Of a stretch of 64,000 nt of DNA, positions 8,345 through 16,801 are shown in pieces; position 1 is the stretch's first letter, and every line of letters starts with the position of its first letter. A model generated the notes under the pieces. The model had not been told where the DNA came from. It saw only the letters and a list, made by a program, of their open reading frames with translations, and searched no databases. The stretch comes from Mesorhizobium sp. Lineage in GTDB: Bacteria > Pseudomonadota > Alphaproteobacteria > Rhizobiales > Rhizobiaceae. Made by a program: the position numbers and the translations under genes. The stretch covers positions 240,902-304,901 of the forward strand of contig NZ_JAMLIG010000004.1 in NCBI RefSeq assembly GCF_023954305.1. Direction: 5' to 3'.

Positions 8345-9142
8345 ATCTTCCCTCTCATCCTCCGCCTTCTCGTGGCTGTGGCGGTCGCCTACGCCGGGTT
8401 GATGGCCGTTCTCTTCTTCGCCCAACGCGCCCTGCTCTATCCGGGCGCGACCGGAGGGCCGATCGCGGCGGATCATTGGGGCGAGACCGTCGAAATCCTC
8501 ACGGCGGATGGCGAGCATCTGTCGGCGCTCCATTCCGCCGCGCAGCAGGGGCATCCGACGGTCCTCTACTTCCCCGGCAATGCCGACCGCATCGATCGCT
8601 ACGGGTTCCTCGGCCAAGGACTTGCCTCGCGCGGTTTCGGACTCCTCGCACTGTCCTATCGCGGCTATCCCGGATCGACCGGAGCCCCGACGGAGGCGGG
8701 CCTGATCGGCGATGGGCTCGCGGCCTACGACTGGCTGGCTTCGCGTTCGGCGGGGCCGATCGTCCTCGTCGGCCAATCGCTTGGCTCGGGCGTAGCCGTC
8801 GCTGTCGCCGCGGAGAGGCAACCCGCGGGGCTGGCGCTCATCTCCGCCTATGACTCGGTATTGGCGCTGGCGCGCAAGGCCTACTTCTTCCTGCCCGTCA
8901 GCCTCTTCCTGAAAGATCCCTTCCGTTCCGATCTCAGGATCGGGCGGGTCGGTACACCGAAACTGTTCGTCCACGGGCGTCGCGACACGCTGGTGCCTGT
9001 CGGACATGGCGAGGCGCTGTTCCTTCAGACGCCGGAGCCGAAGCGAATGATCATCCTCGACGAGGCCGGACACAACGACATCTGGAGCGAACGGTTGCTA
9101 CGTGAGATCGCCGACTTCGTCTCCGAAGTGACCCGGCATTGA
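8345..9142 (+). CDS. Membrane-anchored alpha/beta hydrolase
   Basis: Serine hydrolase of the BEM46/YfhR type, held in the membrane by an N-terminal segment FPLILRLLVAVAVAYAGLMA. The core contains YFPGNADR (oxyanion region), the nucleophile elbow GQSLGSG, an Asp in HGRRDTLVP and a catalytic His in DEAGHNDIW, so it should be active; the substrate is unknown. The start is uncertain: a strong GGGAGGA lies five to seven bases before an in-frame ATC (used here), while the first usual start codons, GTG at 8372 and ATG at 8402, have no ribosome site and clip the anchor. It lies 20 bases after parE and ends base to base against the convergent DUF2336 gene. Confidence 0.8.
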   Translation: MFPLILRLLVAVAVAYAGLMAVLFFAQRALLYPGATGGPIAADHWGETVEILTADGEHLSALHSAAQQGHPTVLYFPGNADRIDRYGFLGQGLASRGFGLLALSYRGYPGSTGAPTEAGLIGDGLAAYDWLASRSAGPIVLVGQSLGSGVAVAVAAERQPAGLALISAYDSVLALARKAYFFLPVSLFLKDPFRSDLRIGRVGTPKLFVHGRRDTLVPVGHGEALFLQTPEPKRMIILDEAGHNDIWSERLLREIADFVSEVTRH

Positions 9143-10267
9143 TCAGGCCGCCTGGATCGCGACCGCGTGGCCGCGCGCGTTCTCGCGCAGCGCATTGAGG
9201 TGGATCGAGGACAGGAGCGTCGCCAGCCTGCCGTCGGCGGCTTCGTCGCGTTCGAGTTCCTTCAGCATCAGCCAGCTGACCTCCTGTGCCCCGGCGATGC
9301 GCTGGCCGCGCGCGACCTCGCGCCAGGCCTTGATCGCGCGCAGGATCACGCGGTGCGTCGCATCCGCCAGCCCGGCGGCGCGGAACAGCGCTTCGAGCGC
9401 CACATCGCGGCCATCGGCGAGCAGCGAGCGGATGCGGCTTTCCTTCTGCCCCGACAGCGCCACGAGCGCCGCACCGAAGAAGTCGATCTTGCCGTGGGCG
9501 ACGACCCGCACGAGGAAAGACGATGTCATCTCGCCGCGCAGGCGAAGATGCTCGACGAGAGCCCCGCACTCTGTCGATGGCGTCGCGTCGATGAGCTTGA
9601 CGGAGGCGCTGACACACGCCTCCCGCGTGATCCGTTCGGCGCGCGCCGGCCCGATCAGAGCCCGCACCAGTGGGGCGCCCTGGAGCGCCTCCCCCAGCCT
9701 GACCATCAGGATGTGATGGACGTCGGCCGGCAGCTTGCGGTCGGAGAGCATTGCCTCGCGCAAGGCCGCATCCGCGCCGTGGCGTTCGGCGATGCGGCGT
9801 AGGCTGATCGCGGCGATATCGGCGCCGTCATTGCGCAAGAGCGTCAGGCAAGCCTCCCGATCTCCGGTCTCGGCGACGGCGGCGGAGACGACGCTCGAGA
9901 TACGCGGGCGCATGGCAATCAGGCGCTGTGTCGAGGCATAACCTTCCGCGACGCGGTCGACGAGGTCGGCGTCCGCCAGAAGCGGCGAGCGCAGCAGGAT
10001 CAGAGCGGCGATCTCGGACTGGTCGGAGGCAAGCGCTGCGATGATCTGCTTCGGCGCGTGATGGCATAGCGAGAGCGGCTCGGCCATGGCGAGCCGGACC
10101 TTCGGCGAAGGATCATCGAGAAGGAGTGTCAGAGCGGCTTCGGCAGCACAGCGGTCTTCGAAGGTGAGGTCGGAAAACACGTAGGCGCGTGAGAGCGCGC
10201 TCGCGGCCGCCGCCCGCTCCGCGACTTTGGCGGTGTCGATCCACTTCAGAAAGTGCTGGACGATCAT
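9143..10267 (-). CDS. DUF2336 protein
   Basis: Conserved alphaproteobacterial protein of unknown function, 374 residues, all-helical and HEAT-repeat-like. Segments such as LLLDDPSPKVRLAMAEPLS and ALASDQSEIAALILL repeat an antiparallel-helix pattern through most of the protein. No signal peptide or membrane segment is seen, so it is probably cytosolic. I chose MIVQHFLKWIDTAKVAER as the start by family likeness; a GTG ten codons upstream is possible and neither has a good ribosome site. It is downstream of the flavin reductase gene on the same strand (111-bp gap that holds an inverted repeat). Its stop abuts the hydrolase stop as TGATCA. Confidence 0.8.
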   Translation of the reverse strand: MIVQHFLKWIDTAKVAERAAAASALSRAYVFSDLTFEDRCAAEAALTLLLDDPSPKVRLAMAEPLSLCHHAPKQIIAALASDQSEIAALILLRSPLLADADLVDRVAEGYASTQRLIAMRPRISSVVSAAVAETGDREACLTLLRNDGADIAAISLRRIAERHGADAALREAMLSDRKLPADVHHILMVRLGEALQGAPLVRALIGPARAERITREACVSASVKLIDATPSTECGALVEHLRLRGEMTSSFLVRVVAHGKIDFFGAALVALSGQKESRIRSLLADGRDVALEALFRAAGLADATHRVILRAIKAWREVARGQRIAGAQEVSWLMLKELERDEAADGRLATLLSSIHLNALRENARGHAVAIQAA

Positions 10268-10313
10268 AAACTCGGCCGCTTCCCTATGTCCCGTCACGAC
10301 GCTAGGGAGAAAT

Positions 10314-10345
10314 GGTTTACGAACGGTTCACCATATTCGTTAACC
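10314..10345. repeat. Imperfect inverted repeat upstream of the DUF2336 gene
   Basis: GGTTTACGAA and TTCGTTAACC form a 10-bp inverted repeat with one mismatch around a 12-base centre. It lies in the 111-bp gap ahead of the DUF2336 gene, 47 bases before the chosen start. It could be an operator for a dimeric regulator. TTAA-like half sites within it are reminiscent of CtrA boxes, but their spacing (nine bases between the best pair) does not fit TTAA-N7-TTAA. Confidence 0.4.
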
Positions 10346-10378
10346 GCCCGGAACCGCGGATAATCCAGGCAGTAGCCG

Positions 10379-10987
10379 TCAGTCGGCTTTCCACCTAGGA
10401 CGGCGCATCGGAAACACCGACTCGACCGTCAGATAGTCGAAATAGCCGAGCCGGGCGACATTTCCCGCCTTCACGACGTCGAAGCGGCCGTCGACCAGTA
10501 CCGAGTCGTCGATGAACACTCCGATCACCTCGCCGGCGACGATAACCGACTCGCACTCCGCGTTGCTCCACGTCTTCGGCGTCATGATCTCGGTAACCTT
10601 GCATTCGAGCGCCGCGAGGGCCTCCTTAACCCGCGGCGGCTTGACCAGCCGCGAGGGCTCGGGCGTCAGCTCGGCATAGCCGAACTCACTGGTGCCACGC
10701 GGGGCATCCACCGAACTCGCGACCATTTTCGCCACGAGATCGCGCCCCGCCAGGCTGGCCACGAACTCACCCGTCTCGCGTGCGAAAGTGACGCTGTCCT
10801 TTTCTCCTTCCGAGGAGAACCAGACCAGGAAAGGTTTCGACGAGACCATGTTGAAGAAGGAATAGGGAGCGAGGTTCAGCGCCCCCGAGGCGCTGACCGT
10901 CGAGATCCAGCCGACCGGACGCGGCGACACGATCGCCTTCGACGGATCATGCGGCAGACCATGCCCCTTGGCGGGTTCATAGAACAT
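10379..10987 (-). CDS. Flavin reductase-like FMN-binding protein
   Basis: FMN-binding split-barrel protein of the flavin reductase-like family (202 residues), likely NAD(P)H:flavin oxidoreductase or a related FMN enzyme. The N-terminal PRPVGWISTVSASGALNLAP with NMVSSKPFLVWFSS is the family's flavin-binding region; the protein is soluble. The ribosome site GGAG lies inside the end of the nitroreductase gene seven bases before the ATG, with only three bases between the genes, so the two should be co-translated. This suggests a small flavin-redox operon; the substrate cannot be told from the sequence. Confidence 0.88.
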   Translation of the reverse strand: MFYEPAKGHGLPHDPSKAIVSPRPVGWISTVSASGALNLAPYSFFNMVSSKPFLVWFSSEGEKDSVTFARETGEFVASLAGRDLVAKMVASSVDAPRGTSEFGYAELTPEPSRLVKPPRVKEALAALECKVTEIMTPKTWSNAECESVIVAGEVIGVFIDDSVLVDGRFDVVKAGNVARLGYFDYLTVESVFPMRRPRWKAD

Positions 10988-10990
10988 GTT

Positions 10991-11578
10991 TCAGCTCCGC
11001 GTCGGACCTGCGTATTCGGAGACGAGCTTGGCTATGTCGGGCCGTGGACGCTCCGGTATTTCCCCCTTGAATGTGCCGATATGGACGAAGCCGATGACCC
11101 GCTCGTCCTTTTCCAGACCGAGAATCCGCCTGCCCTCGGCCGTGTCCGAATACCAGTTGGTGATCCAGTTGGCGCCGTAGCCCAGCGCGTTCGCCGCCAG
11201 CGACAGGTTCATCGCGGCAGCTCCCCCCGACAGGAATTTTTCCCATGGCGGGATGTTCTTCGCATCGTCGCGCGGAAGCGAGATCACGCCGATCACCAGC
11301 GGCGCCCTGGAGAAGCGGCTGCGTTCCTTGGCCAATCGGGCCTCGGGCAACGGCCCTTCCAATTCCTGTGCCAGCGCGGCCAGCCTCTCACCGATCTCGT
11401 GGCGGGCGTCGCCGCGATAGAGGATGAATCGCCAAGGCGCCAGGCGACCGTGGTCGGGAACACGGGAGGCAATCCGGATCATCGTTTCGATCTCCGCTTC
11501 GGACGGCCCGGGCTCAGTCATCAAATCGATCGGCGCGGACTTGCGGCTCGACAGGAAATCGATCACGGCGGTGGTCAA
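10991..11578 (-). CDS. Nitroreductase family protein
   Basis: FMN-dependent NAD(P)H nitroreductase of the YdjA-like type (195 residues). The RKSAP motif near the start is the FMN phosphate-binding Arg loop. ASRVPDHGRLAPWRF is the conserved helix and loop, and GYGANWITNW and FVHIG follow in family order. The start is TTG, supported by AAAGGA six bases upstream and by the length of relatives; an upstream ATG would add 33 dissimilar residues that cross the divergent promoter. It is the first gene of the pair with the flavin reductase and divergent from the secreted repeat protein (101-bp gap). Confidence 0.87.
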   Translation of the reverse strand: MTTAVIDFLSSRKSAPIDLMTEPGPSEAEIETMIRIASRVPDHGRLAPWRFILYRGDARHEIGERLAALAQELEGPLPEARLAKERSRFSRAPLVIGVISLPRDDAKNIPPWEKFLSGGAAAMNLSLAANALGYGANWITNWYSDTAEGRRILGLEKDERVIGFVHIGTFKGEIPERPRPDIAKLVSEYAGPTRS

Positions 11579-11679
11579 CAGCAGTCCTTTCGGAGTGGAG
11601 AATGGCGAAAGCGGCGGGTGAAGAGATGCCTTGCCGTTTGCGTCTTGAAAATGCCACCGCCTTGCGTTTGATGGCAAGC

Positions 11680-12717
11680 ATGAAGATCGTCGCCAGACTG
11701 TCTACGACCGCCGTCGCGGCGATCCTTTTCGCGGTGGCGCCTCCGATCGTTCACGGCCAGGAGTTGGGCAATCCGCTGCCCGGCCTATCGCTCGACGGGC
11801 TGAATACCTATGCGCCACCGCCAACGCTCAACAACATGCCGGGAATTTCCGCCGGTACGCTGACGCTCGCGGCGCAGTTGACCGCGGAAGGCCCCGAAAT
11901 CACACGCGGCCTGACTTGGCGGGTCTTCAGCCCGGCCCCCGGCCCGGACGGGAAACTGCCGCTGAAGGGGTCCGCCCAGGGCGGAACCGCGACCTTCGAT
12001 CTCGAACCGGGCAGCTATCTGGTCCATGCCGCCTTCGGGCGCGCCGGCGCGACCAAGCGCATCACGGTCGGTGCCGAGAACAAGCGCGAGACCCTCGTGC
12101 TCGACGCGGGCGGGCTCAAGCTCGACGCGATGCTCTCCGGCGGCGTCCGCATACCACCCGGGAAACTCAGATTCAGCATCTACGAGGCCGATGAGGACAT
12201 TAACGGCGACCGCGCGCTCGTCGTGCCCAACGTCAAGCCCAATACGGTCGTCCGGCTTAATGCCGGCACCTATCACGTCGTTTCCCAGTACGGGAACGTC
12301 AATGCCGTCATCCGCTCCGACATCCGCGTCGAAGCAGGCAAGCTCACCGAGGCGCTGGTCGAGCACAAGGCGGCCCAGATCACGATGAAGCTGGTGCGGG
12401 AGAAGAACGGCGAAGCGATCGCCGACACATCCTGGTCGGTGCTGACCGAATCGGGCGACATCGTGAAGGAGAAGATGGTCGGCGCCTTCGCTTCGATGGT
12501 GCTTGCCGAGGGGAAATATTCCGTCGTCGCCAAGAACCGTGACCGCATCTACCAGCGCGAATTCCAGGTCGAAGCCGGGCACGACGACGATGTCGAGGTC
12601 AATACCGAGACCAATCTCGCGTCGGCCAAACCCGAGTTGACCGGCGAAGAACCGCTCAGCGACACGATGCCGCTCAGCTCCGACGAGTTCCCGTCGGACG
12701 ACGGGCCGATCGACTGA
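11680..12717 (+). CDS. Secreted protein with three tandem beta-type repeats, function unknown
   Basis: Exported protein of 345 residues with a clear signal peptide (about 1-26, ending IVHG-Q). The mature part consists of three related units of about 80 residues (61-141, 146-227, 233-308). Each begins with a strand such as LTLAAQL, LKLDAML or ITMKLV, and ends with a pattern L-x-x-G-x-Y-x-V followed by V-x-A-G or V-G-A-E. These are LEPGSYLVHA, LNAGTYHVVS and LAEGKYSVVA. The pattern resembles Ig-like or carboxypeptidase-regulatory beta sandwiches. An acidic tail (EEPLSDTMPLSSDEFPSDDG) ends the protein. Another ATG three codons upstream is possible. I do not recognise a function. Confidence 0.8.
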   Translation: MKIVARLSTTAVAAILFAVAPPIVHGQELGNPLPGLSLDGLNTYAPPPTLNNMPGISAGTLTLAAQLTAEGPEITRGLTWRVFSPAPGPDGKLPLKGSAQGGTATFDLEPGSYLVHAAFGRAGATKRITVGAENKRETLVLDAGGLKLDAMLSGGVRIPPGKLRFSIYEADEDINGDRALVVPNVKPNTVVRLNAGTYHVVSQYGNVNAVIRSDIRVEAGKLTEALVEHKAAQITMKLVREKNGEAIADTSWSVLTESGDIVKEKMVGAFASMVLAEGKYSVVAKNRDRIYQREFQVEAGHDDDVEVNTETNLASAKPELTGEEPLSDTMPLSSDEFPSDDGPID

Positions 12718-12723
12718 TCGGCC
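12704..12723 (+). terminator. Hairpin across the stop codon of the repeat protein gene
   Basis: GGCCGATC-GACT-GATCGGCC: a perfect 8-bp stem with a 4-base loop that contains part of the TGA stop. It sits at the end of the secreted-protein gene, facing the convergent thrS. There is no T tract after it, so intrinsic termination is only possible, not shown. Confidence 0.4.
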
Positions 12724-12803
12724 GACACCTGTACGGCGGCGGCCGGCCTCCCGCATCGGTTCCACCTCCGCCGATCGAAGAGCCCGGGAGGCGATGTCGA
12801 CGC

Positions 12804-14792
12804 TCAGGCGACCTTGCGTTGTGCCTTGCGCCGCTTCAGGTCTGGCGGCGTCGCCTCGTCGACGATCGCCGCGACCGCCTCGTCAAGGCTCATCGACACC
12901 TGGTCTCGCGAGCCGAGGCGGCGGATGTTAACGGTGCCCTCCTCCGCCTCGCGCTTGCCGCAGACGAGCATCACGGGAACCTTGGCGAGACTGTGCTCGC
13001 GGACCTTGTAGTTGATCTTCTCGTTGCGCAGGTCGAGCTCGGCATGGATGCCCTCGTCGCGCAGCCGCTGCAGCACGGCAGCGGCGTAGCCGTCGGCCTC
13101 GGACGTGATGGTCGCGACCACCACCTGGACCGGCGCGAACCAGAGCGGCAGGTGGCCGGCATAGTTCTCGATCAGGATGCCGAGGAAACGTTCCATCGAG
13201 CCGCAAATGGCGCGATGGATCATCACCGGCTGCTTCTTCTCCGAATCCGAGCCGATGTAGAAAGCGCCGAAACGCTCCGGCAGGTTGAAATCGACCTGCG
13301 TGGTGCCGCACTGCCATTCTCGGCCGATGGCGTCCTTCAGGACATATTCGAACTTCGGGCCATAGAAGGCGCCCTCGCCCGGGTTGATCGAGGTTTTTAT
13401 CCTGCCGTTCGACTGGAGCGTGATCTCCTCCAGCACGTCGGACATGATCTTCTCGGCCAGATCCCACGCCTCGTCGGAGCCAACGCGCTTCTCTGGCCGC
13501 GTCGACAACTTCACGGAGACTTCGTCGAAGCCGAAATCGGCGTAGGTCGTCAGGATGAGATTGTTAATCCTCAGGCATTCGGCGCGCAGTTGGTCCTCGG
13601 TGCAGAAGATATGCGCATCGTCCTGGGTGAAGCCGCGCACGCGCATTAGCCCATGCAGCGCACCAGAGGGCTCGTAGCGGTGAACATTGCCGAATTCGGC
13701 AAGCTTGATCGGCAGATCGCGGTAGGACTTCAGGCCGTGCTTGAAGATCTGGACATGTCCCGGGCAGTTCATCGGCTTCAAGGCGAAGACGCGCTCGTCC
13801 TCGGTCTCGTCACCGGCGACCGTCACCTTGAACATGTTGTCGCGATACCAACCCCAGTGGCCGGAGGTCTCCCACAGCGATTTGTCGAGCACCTGCGGCG
13901 CATTGACCTCCTCGTAGCCTTCGTGCGCCAGGCGGCGGCGCATGTAGGAGACGAGGTTCTGGAACATCCTCCAGCCCTTGGAATGCCAGAACACGACGCC
14001 AGGCCCCTCTTCCTGGAAGTGGAAGAGGTCCATCTCACGGCCGAGGCGGCGATGGTCGCGCTTCTCGGCCTCCGCCAGCATGGTGACGTAGGCGTCGAGC
14101 TGCTCCTGGTTCGCCCAGGCCGTGCCGTAGATGCGCGTCAGCATCGGATTGTTGGAATCGCCGCGCCAATAGGCGCCGGCGACCTTCATCAGCTTGAATG
14201 CATTGCCGATCTGGCCGGTCGAGGCCATGTGCGGGCCGCGGCAGAGGTCGAACCAGTCGCCCTGCGAATAGATCTTGAGATCCTGGCCTTCCGGGATCGC
14301 ATCGACGAGCTGCACCTTATAGGTCTCGCCCTTGTCGCCGAAGACCTTGCGCGCCTTGTCGCGCGGCCAGACCTCCTTGGTGAAGGGCTTGTTGCGGCCG
14401 ACGATCTCGCGCATCTTCTTCTCGATGGCGGGAAAATCGTCCGGCGTGAACGGCGTGTCGCGCGCAAAATCGTAATAGAAGCCGTTCTCGATCACGGGGC
14501 CGATGGTCACCTGCGTGCCGGGCCACAGCTCCTGCACGGCCTCGGCGAGCACGTGCGCCGCATCGTGGCGGATCATGTCGAGAGCCAGCGGGTGTTCGCG
14601 GGTCAGGATCTCGACCGCGCCGGAGGTCTCGAGCGCATCCGACAGGTCGCGCGCAGTACCGTCGATCGCATAGGCGACCGCCTTCTTGGCCAACGACTTC
14701 GAGATCGATTCGGCGAGTTCGAGACCGGTCAGCGTCGCGGGATATTCGCGGACGGAGCCATCGGGAAATGTAAGGGAAACGGAGCGAGACAT
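12804..14792 (-). CDS. thrS: Threonyl-tRNA synthetase
   Basis: Charges tRNA-Thr in the cytosol. The 662-residue protein has the full bacterial layout: TGS domain (1-65), editing domain with HDAAHVLAEA (the HxxxH site), and class II catalytic core. The core includes RYEPSGALHGLMRVRGFTQD (motif 2 region), the zinc-site PMNCPGHVQ and motif 3 in MIHRAICGSMERFLGIL. The anticodon-binding domain starts near PVQVVVATI. The start MSRSVSLTFPDG follows AAGGAAGTAGAC; a longer start nine codons upstream is not needed. yidD lies upstream on the same strand. No T-box or other riboswitch is evident in the leader. Confidence 0.96.
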   Translation of the reverse strand: MSRSVSLTFPDGSVREYPATLTGLELAESISKSLAKKAVAYAIDGTARDLSDALETSGAVEILTREHPLALDMIRHDAAHVLAEAVQELWPGTQVTIGPVIENGFYYDFARDTPFTPDDFPAIEKKMREIVGRNKPFTKEVWPRDKARKVFGDKGETYKVQLVDAIPEGQDLKIYSQGDWFDLCRGPHMASTGQIGNAFKLMKVAGAYWRGDSNNPMLTRIYGTAWANQEQLDAYVTMLAEAEKRDHRRLGREMDLFHFQEEGPGVVFWHSKGWRMFQNLVSYMRRRLAHEGYEEVNAPQVLDKSLWETSGHWGWYRDNMFKVTVAGDETEDERVFALKPMNCPGHVQIFKHGLKSYRDLPIKLAEFGNVHRYEPSGALHGLMRVRGFTQDDAHIFCTEDQLRAECLRINNLILTTYADFGFDEVSVKLSTRPEKRVGSDEAWDLAEKIMSDVLEEITLQSNGRIKTSINPGEGAFYGPKFEYVLKDAIGREWQCGTTQVDFNLPERFGAFYIGSDSEKKQPVMIHRAICGSMERFLGILIENYAGHLPLWFAPVQVVVATITSEADGYAAAVLQRLRDEGIHAELDLRNEKINYKVREHSLAKVPVMLVCGKREAEEGTVNIRRLGSRDQVSMSLDEAVAAIVDEATPPDLKRRKAQRKVA

Positions 14793-14902
14793 GTCTACTT
14801 CCTTATCCAGTCCCGCCAACGAGCGCGGGTGGGGTTAATGCCGGCAAGGTGCACGACGCGGGCTCTCTTAGCCATTCAGTCGGCTCGGGTAAAGCCGGGT
14901 TG

Positions 14903-15256
14903 TCAGCGGCCTCCGCTGGCTTTGCTCACCTTCCAGTAACGCCAGGGCAGGTACCACCGGTAGCGATCATCCAGACGTTCCGGCACGTTGTCGATCCCGT
15001 GCGTGCCGCCAGGCCCGCACCGCATGACGCGGAACAGCCCCATCCAGCCGCCAGACCAGAGGCCATGCCGCGCGATCGCTTCATAGGCGTATTCGGAGCA
15101 GGTCGGCATGTGCCGGCATGAATTGCCGATAAATCCCGAAAGCGTCAGCTGATAGAGCCGCACGAAGGCGACGCCGAAGACCCGCCCCGGCGTTTTTCGC
15201 CACGGCCCGGCATAGTTGCGCCCGCGCGGCGCATGGACATGGTTGTGGCCGGTCAC
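14903..15256 (-). CDS. yidD: Membrane protein insertion efficiency factor YidD
   Basis: Small protein (117 residues) of the YidD family, which assists YidC-dependent insertion of inner-membrane proteins. The signature Cys-rich block is CRHMPTCSEYAYEAIARHG, followed by RVMRCGPGGTHGIDNVP; all conserved cysteines are present. The N-terminal part carries an amphipathic segment (VFGVAFVRLYQLTLSGFIG). The chosen start is GTG (VTGHNHVHAPRG), with GAGGG eleven bases before it; no ATG gives a sensible length. In many bacteria yidD lies near rnpA and yidC; here it stands alone upstream of thrS. Confidence 0.9.
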   Translation of the reverse strand: MTGHNHVHAPRGRNYAGPWRKTPGRVFGVAFVRLYQLTLSGFIGNSCRHMPTCSEYAYEAIARHGLWSGGWMGLFRVMRCGPGGTHGIDNVPERLDDRYRWYLPWRYWKVSKASGGR

Positions 15257-15374
15257 CTGAACGTGCCCTCTTTCCCTCTCGCCGACAGTCTGTTCACTAC
15301 CGACCGCATGCGAAGCCTCGTGTGCATACTTATGTGCTTGGCTTCGTTTCCACCAACCGAATTGCGGAATGGCT

Positions 15375-16424
15375 ATGTCAGAACAGATAGAACTCGGGCT
15401 CGATACGTTCGGCGATGTCACTGTCGACCCTGGTGGCCGGCTGAAGAACCAGGCGCAGGTGCTGCGCGACGTGGTCGAGGAAGGCGTCTTGGCCGACCAG
15501 GTTGGTATCGACTTCATCGGCGTCGGCGAACACCATCGCGACGACTTCGCTGTCTCGGCGCCCGAAGTGGTGCTGGCGGCGATCGCCGCGCGCACGCAGC
15601 GCATCCGCCTCGGCTCGGCCGTGACGGTGCTGAGCTCCGACGACCCGATCCGCGTCTTCCAGCGTTTCTCGACCATCGACGCGATCTCGAACGGCCGCGC
15701 GGAGGTCATCCTGGGGCGCGGCTCGTTCACCGAATCCTTTCCGCTGTTCGGCTTCGCGCTCAACGACTACGAGAGGCTGTTTTCAGAGAAGCTCGACCTG
15801 TTCGCCGAGCTCCTGAAGCAGGAGCCGGTCAACTGGAAGGGCTCCGTCCGTTCCGAACTGAAGAACCAGCCGGTTTACCCGCCGATCGAAAACGGCAGGC
15901 TGAAGACCTGGATCGGCGTCGGCGGCAGCCCCGAGTCGGTTGTTCGCGCAGTCCAATACGGACTGCCCATGATGCTCGCCATCATCGGCGGCGAGCCGCG
16001 GCGTTTCCGCCAGTTCGTCGATCTCTACCACCGCGCGGCAGAGCAGTTGCAGCAGCCGGCGTTGCCGCTCGGGGTGCACTCGCCGGGTCATGTGGCGGAC
16101 ACCGACGAGGAGGCGCGAACCCAGCTGTGGCCGGGCTACAAGGCGATCAACGACCGGATCGGAGGCGAGCGTGGCTGGGGGCCGACCTCGATCGCCCGCT
16201 TCAACGCCGAAGCCGACATGGGCTCGCTCTATGTCGGATCGCCGGAAACGGTTGCGAAGAAGATCGCCGGCACGATGAAGGTGCTCGGCGTCAAGCGCTT
16301 CGACATGAAATACTCGTCGGGCACGCTGCCGCACGAGCACATGATGCGCTCGATCGAACTCTACGGGACGAAAGTCATACCGATGGTGAAGGACCTGCTG
16401 GCAGAGGGCAAGGCAGCGGCGTGA
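15375..16424 (+). CDS. LLM-class flavin-dependent oxidoreductase
   Basis: Bacterial luciferase-like monooxygenase (TIM barrel, F420 or FMN binding), about 349 residues. The N-terminal GLDTFGDVT strand, VGEHHRDDFAVSAPEVVLAA, RIRLGSAVTVLSSDDPIRVF and GRAEVILGRGS match the family in order. The C-terminal GSPETVAKKIAG helix follows. The second ATG of two was chosen because GCGGA lies six bases before it, whereas it touches the first. The gene is divergent from yidD (118 bp) and has no obvious partner flavin reductase nearby; the one at 10.4-11 kb is not in the same operon. Substrate unknown. Confidence 0.88.
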   Translation: MSEQIELGLDTFGDVTVDPGGRLKNQAQVLRDVVEEGVLADQVGIDFIGVGEHHRDDFAVSAPEVVLAAIAARTQRIRLGSAVTVLSSDDPIRVFQRFSTIDAISNGRAEVILGRGSFTESFPLFGFALNDYERLFSEKLDLFAELLKQEPVNWKGSVRSELKNQPVYPPIENGRLKTWIGVGGSPESVVRAVQYGLPMMLAIIGGEPRRFRQFVDLYHRAAEQLQQPALPLGVHSPGHVADTDEEARTQLWPGYKAINDRIGGERGWGPTSIARFNAEADMGSLYVGSPETVAKKIAGTMKVLGVKRFDMKYSSGTLPHEHMMRSIELYGTKVIPMVKDLLAEGKAAA

Positions 16425-16445
16425 GGGCGTGACCGGAACTGCGCA

Positions 16446-16769
16446 CTACCCGCCCAAGACAGCGAGCAATTGCCTGACATCGGCGACCAGCTTCGGGGCC
16501 GAGATGGTGGCCGTCGCCCATACTCGCCTCATCTCGAGATCGTAGTAGCCGTGGGCGATGCGATTCCTCGCCCAGTACGCCTCCGCGAACTCGATGTGAG
16601 CAGGAAAGGCTTTAGGGCTCGAAGACAGGGCCTGGTGGGACGCTTCACCGATGTATTCCAAGCATCTCACCATCGCATCCTGTACCAACCGACTGACCAG
16701 GAACTCATCCGCGGTCAAGTCGGAGACATGGTCCGATAGCCGCTCACCCCAAAGGACGATGTCGTTCAA
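16446..16769 (-). CDS. HepT-like toxin (DUF86 RNase/tRNA-targeting family), probable damaged start
   Basis: Toxin of the MntA/HepT type: a HEPN-fold protein with the signature R-x4-H-x-Y (Arg68, His73, Tyr75 in RNRIAHGYY), intact here. From the TTG used as start it has 107 residues. The reading frame continues upstream through ITPRDARDVRSW, which looks like the real family N-terminus. There the expected ATG at the antitoxin stop is ATA, giving ATAA where family pairs typically have ATGA. The only usable alternative is the TTG with no ribosome site, so expression may be weak or lost. It follows the MNT antitoxin gene directly on the same strand. Confidence 0.78.
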   Translation of the reverse strand: MNDIVLWGERLSDHVSDLTADEFLVSRLVQDAMVRCLEYIGEASHQALSSSPKAFPAHIEFAEAYWARNRIAHGYYDLEMRRVWATATISAPKLVADVRQLLAVLGG

Positions 16770-16801
16770 CCAAGACCTGACGTCGCGCGCGTCGCGGGGC
16801 G

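Noticed and set aside
10316..10343. CtrA box at the DUF2336 promoter
   Set aside because: The TTTA/TTCA pair with seven bases has a mismatch in each half and the better TTCA/TTAA pair is nine bases apart; described only as an inverted repeat.
14793..14902. T-box or other riboswitch ahead of thrS
   Set aside because: No specifier loop or T-box sequence, and such elements are rare in alphaproteobacteria.
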